Below are positions 4,750 through 6,139 of a stretch of DNA of 6,139 nucleotides, piece after piece. Below the pieces are notes generated by a model. It did no database searches and was not told where the DNA came from. It was given only the letters and a program-made list of their open reading frames with translations. Where the stretch lies: positions 1 to 6,139 of the forward strand of contig JALSOU010000221.1 of NCBI GenBank assembly GCA_026986305.1, written 5' to 3'. The position numbers were made by a program, and so were the translations under genes. This DNA comes from Thermoplasmata archaeon. GTDB lineage: Archaea; Thermoplasmatota; Thermoplasmata; WALJ01. Each line of letters starts with the position of its first letter. The stretch's first letter is position 1.

Positions 4750-5902
4750 GCTCCCCTGAGGCGATTCTCAGAATCTCCACCACATCCTCTTTATACAGCT
4801 TTTTCGCATAGCCTGTTGGATACCTTATGGATTTGTTTTCTGCGATTTTCTCTATATCGCTGGCAGGTATTCCCGCATCGGAAAGATACACAGGTGCGCC
4901 CCATTTCCTGTATGTTTCCCTAAGCATCTCTATGACCTTCGGAGCTCTCTCCTTAACCCCAAAAACCCTTTCTCCGAGCTGTATTATCTTATCCTCATTC
5001 ACATCCATGGTGTATTCCAGCCATGCTGGGAGAACTATGGCTAGGCCAGCACCGTGAGCTATGTCATAGAGAGCGCTCAGCGCATGCTCTATCTGGTGGC
5101 TTGCCCAGTCTCCCCTTCCCCTTCCCACCGCAGTCATGCCGTTAAGAGCCATGGTTGCCGACCATGCCAGCTCCGCTCTCGCATGGTAGTCCTCTGGATT
5201 TTTCAGGAGTATGTCCACAGAGTCCATTATCGTTCTTATCAGGGATTCACATAGCCTGTCAGGAAAATTCAGCTCCTTTGAGCCGTTGAAGTAGAACTCT
5301 GCCACATGGGTTATGGCATCTATCGCACCGTAAACTGTCTGCTCCTTAGGAAGGCTGAACTGAACCGATGGGTCTATTATTGAAACCCTAGGAGTGCTTA
5401 TTACTCCTCCGTGCATGCCCCTCTTTTCCATTGTCTCTTCCTTTGTTATCACCGAGTTTCCGTTCATTTCGGATCCTGTTGCTGAGATTGTGAGTATAGC
5501 GTATATCGGCAGGGATTTTTCAGGGTTTTTTCCTGAGTAGAAGTCCCAGACATCCCCATCGTAGGGTATTCCAGCGGCTATGGCCTTAGCAGAGTCTATC
5601 ACGCTTCCTCCACCGACTCCTAAAACTGCCTGTGCATCCATTTCCTTCCCCATCTTTATGCCTTCATACACCTTGCTCAGCACAGGGTTAGGCTTTATCC
5701 CTGAAAGCTCCCTGAACTCTATTCCGCTCTCCTTTAAAGACCCTGTGACTTCATCATAAACTCCGTTCCTCTTTATGCTTCCCATGCCGTAAACCATGAG
5801 AACTCTGGATATTCCGTCCTTTGCCAGCTCCCTACCTATTTCCCTATTCCTTCCCCTGCCGAATATTATCTTTGTCGGGCTGTGAAATATGAAATCCTTC
5901 AT
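4745..5902 (-). CDS. Iron-dependent alcohol dehydrogenase (YqhD/butanol dehydrogenase type)
   Basis: A 385-residue group III (iron-type) alcohol dehydrogenase that interconverts aldehydes and alcohols with NAD(P)H in the cytoplasm. The length matches E. coli YqhD (387). The nucleotide-binding GVGGGSVIDSAKAIA is at 95-109 and TISATGSEMN at 138-147. The four metal ligands are predicted at Asp195 and His199 (AIDAITHVAEF), His269 (WASHQIEH) and His283 (DIAHGAGLA), with the same spacing as in YqhD. In the G-G-G-S loop the residue positions usual for NADP-preferring enzymes are kept, but cofactor choice is not certain. It is the first gene of a two-gene unit with the nucleoside deaminase. The start ATG 5902 gives MKDFIFHSPTKIIFGRG, the normal family N-terminus. 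The substrate cannot be read from sequence; the operon partner hints at an aldehyde from nucleoside salvage. Confidence 0.9.
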   Translation of the reverse strand: MKDFIFHSPTKIIFGRGRNREIGRELAKDGISRVLMVYGMGSIKRNGVYDEVTGSLKESGIEFRELSGIKPNPVLSKVYEGIKMGKEMDAQAVLGVGGGSVIDSAKAIAAGIPYDGDVWDFYSGKNPEKSLPIYAILTISATGSEMNGNSVITKEETMEKRGMHGGVISTPRVSIIDPSVQFSLPKEQTVYGAIDAITHVAEFYFNGSKELNFPDRLCESLIRTIMDSVDILLKNPEDYHARAELAWSATMALNGMTAVGRGRGDWASHQIEHALSALYDIAHGAGLAIVLPAWLEYTMDVNEDKIIQLGERVFGVKERAPKVIEMLRETYRKWGAPVYLSDAGIPASDIEKIAENKSIRYPTGYAKKLYKEDVVEILRIASGER

Positions 5903-5920
5903 GGTCCTGCATCTATAAGA

Positions 5921-5930
5921 GTATTTTAAG
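5921..5930 (-). promoter_or_regulatory. Candidate promoter of the dehydrogenase-deaminase operon
   Basis: On the minus strand CTTAAAATAC is centred about 23-24 bases before ATG 5902, nearly the same geometry as the box in front of lysO. A second TATA-like TTTAAATA at 5947-5954 would give a leader of about 20 bases, with a weak CAGGA near the start codon. I cannot choose between them. Confidence 0.4.
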
Positions 5931-5940
5931 TTTGACGCTG

Positions 5941-5958
5941 AAAAAATATTTAAAAAAA
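5941..5958 (-). terminator. T-rich terminator of the right-edge gene
   Basis: Directly after the TAA at 5961-5959, the minus strand reads two runs of six to seven T separated by AAATA. T runs without a hairpin are the usual archaeal termination signal. It would separate the edge gene from the dehydrogenase operon. Confidence 0.55.
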
Positions 5959-6139
5959 TTAATATGTATCTTTTTTCATCTTAACTTCTAGGTCTGTGAA
6001 TTCCAAGAACATCCCTATGTTACGGTATCTTGTGGTAAGTATCTTTAACATCAAGGAGAACTGCTCCTTGGTAAGAGTCATTATTCTTTCATGGATTTCA
6101 TCAAGTCTCTCGTTCTCATCAGGAAGGATGAAGTCTTTC
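5959..6139 (-). CDS. Unrecognised protein, C-terminal 59 codons (partial)
   Basis: A minus-strand frame is open from the window edge to TAA at 5961-5959. The 59 visible residues begin KDFILPDENERLDEIHERIM and end FTDLEVKMKKDTY. They look mainly helical and charged, with an amphipathic stretch (LTKEQFSLMLKILTTRYRNIGMFL) but no membrane segment or known motif. I do not recognise the family. Support for coding comes from the unbroken frame up to a stop that is followed at once by a terminator-like T run, and from the same strand as the operon downstream. The rest of the gene is outside the window. Confidence 0.55.
   Translation of the reverse strand, partial: KDFILPDENERLDEIHERIMTLTKEQFSLMLKILTTRYRNIGMFLEFTDLEVKMKKDTY

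Larger units (their letters stand above)
35..5077. repeat. Dispersed palindrome AGCGCT / GAGCGCTC
   Basis: AGCGCT starts at 35, 363, 2080, 2280, 2337, 2669, 3604, 4352 and 5072; about one would be expected from base composition. The longer GAGCGCTC starts at 2079, 2279, 2668, 4351 and 5071. Two copies extend to perfect 14-base palindromes (2076-2089 and 4348-4361). The hits fall in DUF447, both lysO halves, the deaminase and the dehydrogenase; none falls in the ATPase gene or the toxin-antitoxin module. All three codon phases are used. Confidence 0.7.

Noticed and set aside
4579..4923. Plus-strand open frames across the deaminase and dehydrogenase genes
   Set aside because: They are antisense shadows of two genes with complete active sites and have no promoter, ribosome binding site or recognisable product.

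Overview
The window looks like chromosomal DNA of a euryarchaeon, possibly a Thermoplasmata-like lineage, though the rank is a guess. The evidence is archaeal-type TATA boxes placed for leaderless transcripts, heavy use of AGA/AGG and ATA codons, a DUF447 flavoprotein, an archaeal ATPase/DUF234 gene and a T-run terminator. No RNA gene or CRISPR array was seen, and there is no gene-free stretch above 300 bases.

Layout. Positions 1-551 (+) hold the 3' part of a DUF447 flavin-binding protein that runs in from outside the window. Positions 559-1923 (+) hold an AAA-type archaeal ATPase with a DUF234 nuclease-like tail, in DNA visibly more A+T-rich than its neighbours. It converges, with an 11-base overlap, on a minus-strand pair (2756 to 1913) encoding a LysO-family lysine exporter split into two overlapping genes. 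Next comes a plus-strand VapBC-type toxin-antitoxin module (2889-3502) with its own TATA box. It converges, with a 10-base overlap, on a minus-strand operon (5902 to 3493) made of an iron-dependent YqhD/BDH-type alcohol dehydrogenase and an MTA/SAH/5'-deoxyadenosine deaminase. At the right edge, 6139-5959 (-) is the C-terminal 59 codons of an unrecognised protein, followed by a T-rich terminator.

The most interesting structure is around the toxin-antitoxin module. The last codons of the deaminase gene, right after the toxin stop codon, are present a second time on the other side of the module: 26 of 27 bases are identical (2792-2818 and 3502-3528), in the same reading frame and followed by a different stop. 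The module therefore sits between two copies of the 3' end of a housekeeping gene. This looks like integration into a gene's 3' end with the gene tail replaced, although no integrase is present.

A second unexpected signal is a dispersed palindrome. AGCGCT occurs nine times and its extension GAGCGCTC five times, in all three codon phases, but never inside the ATPase gene or the toxin-antitoxin module. This resembles the highly iterated palindromes known from cyanobacteria, and its absence marks the two segments most likely to be acquired.

Functional links. The dehydrogenase and deaminase are almost certainly co-translated. One inferred role is salvage of SAM-derived nucleosides, with the dehydrogenase reducing an aldehyde released downstream. 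The two LysO halves together make one ordinary-length exporter.
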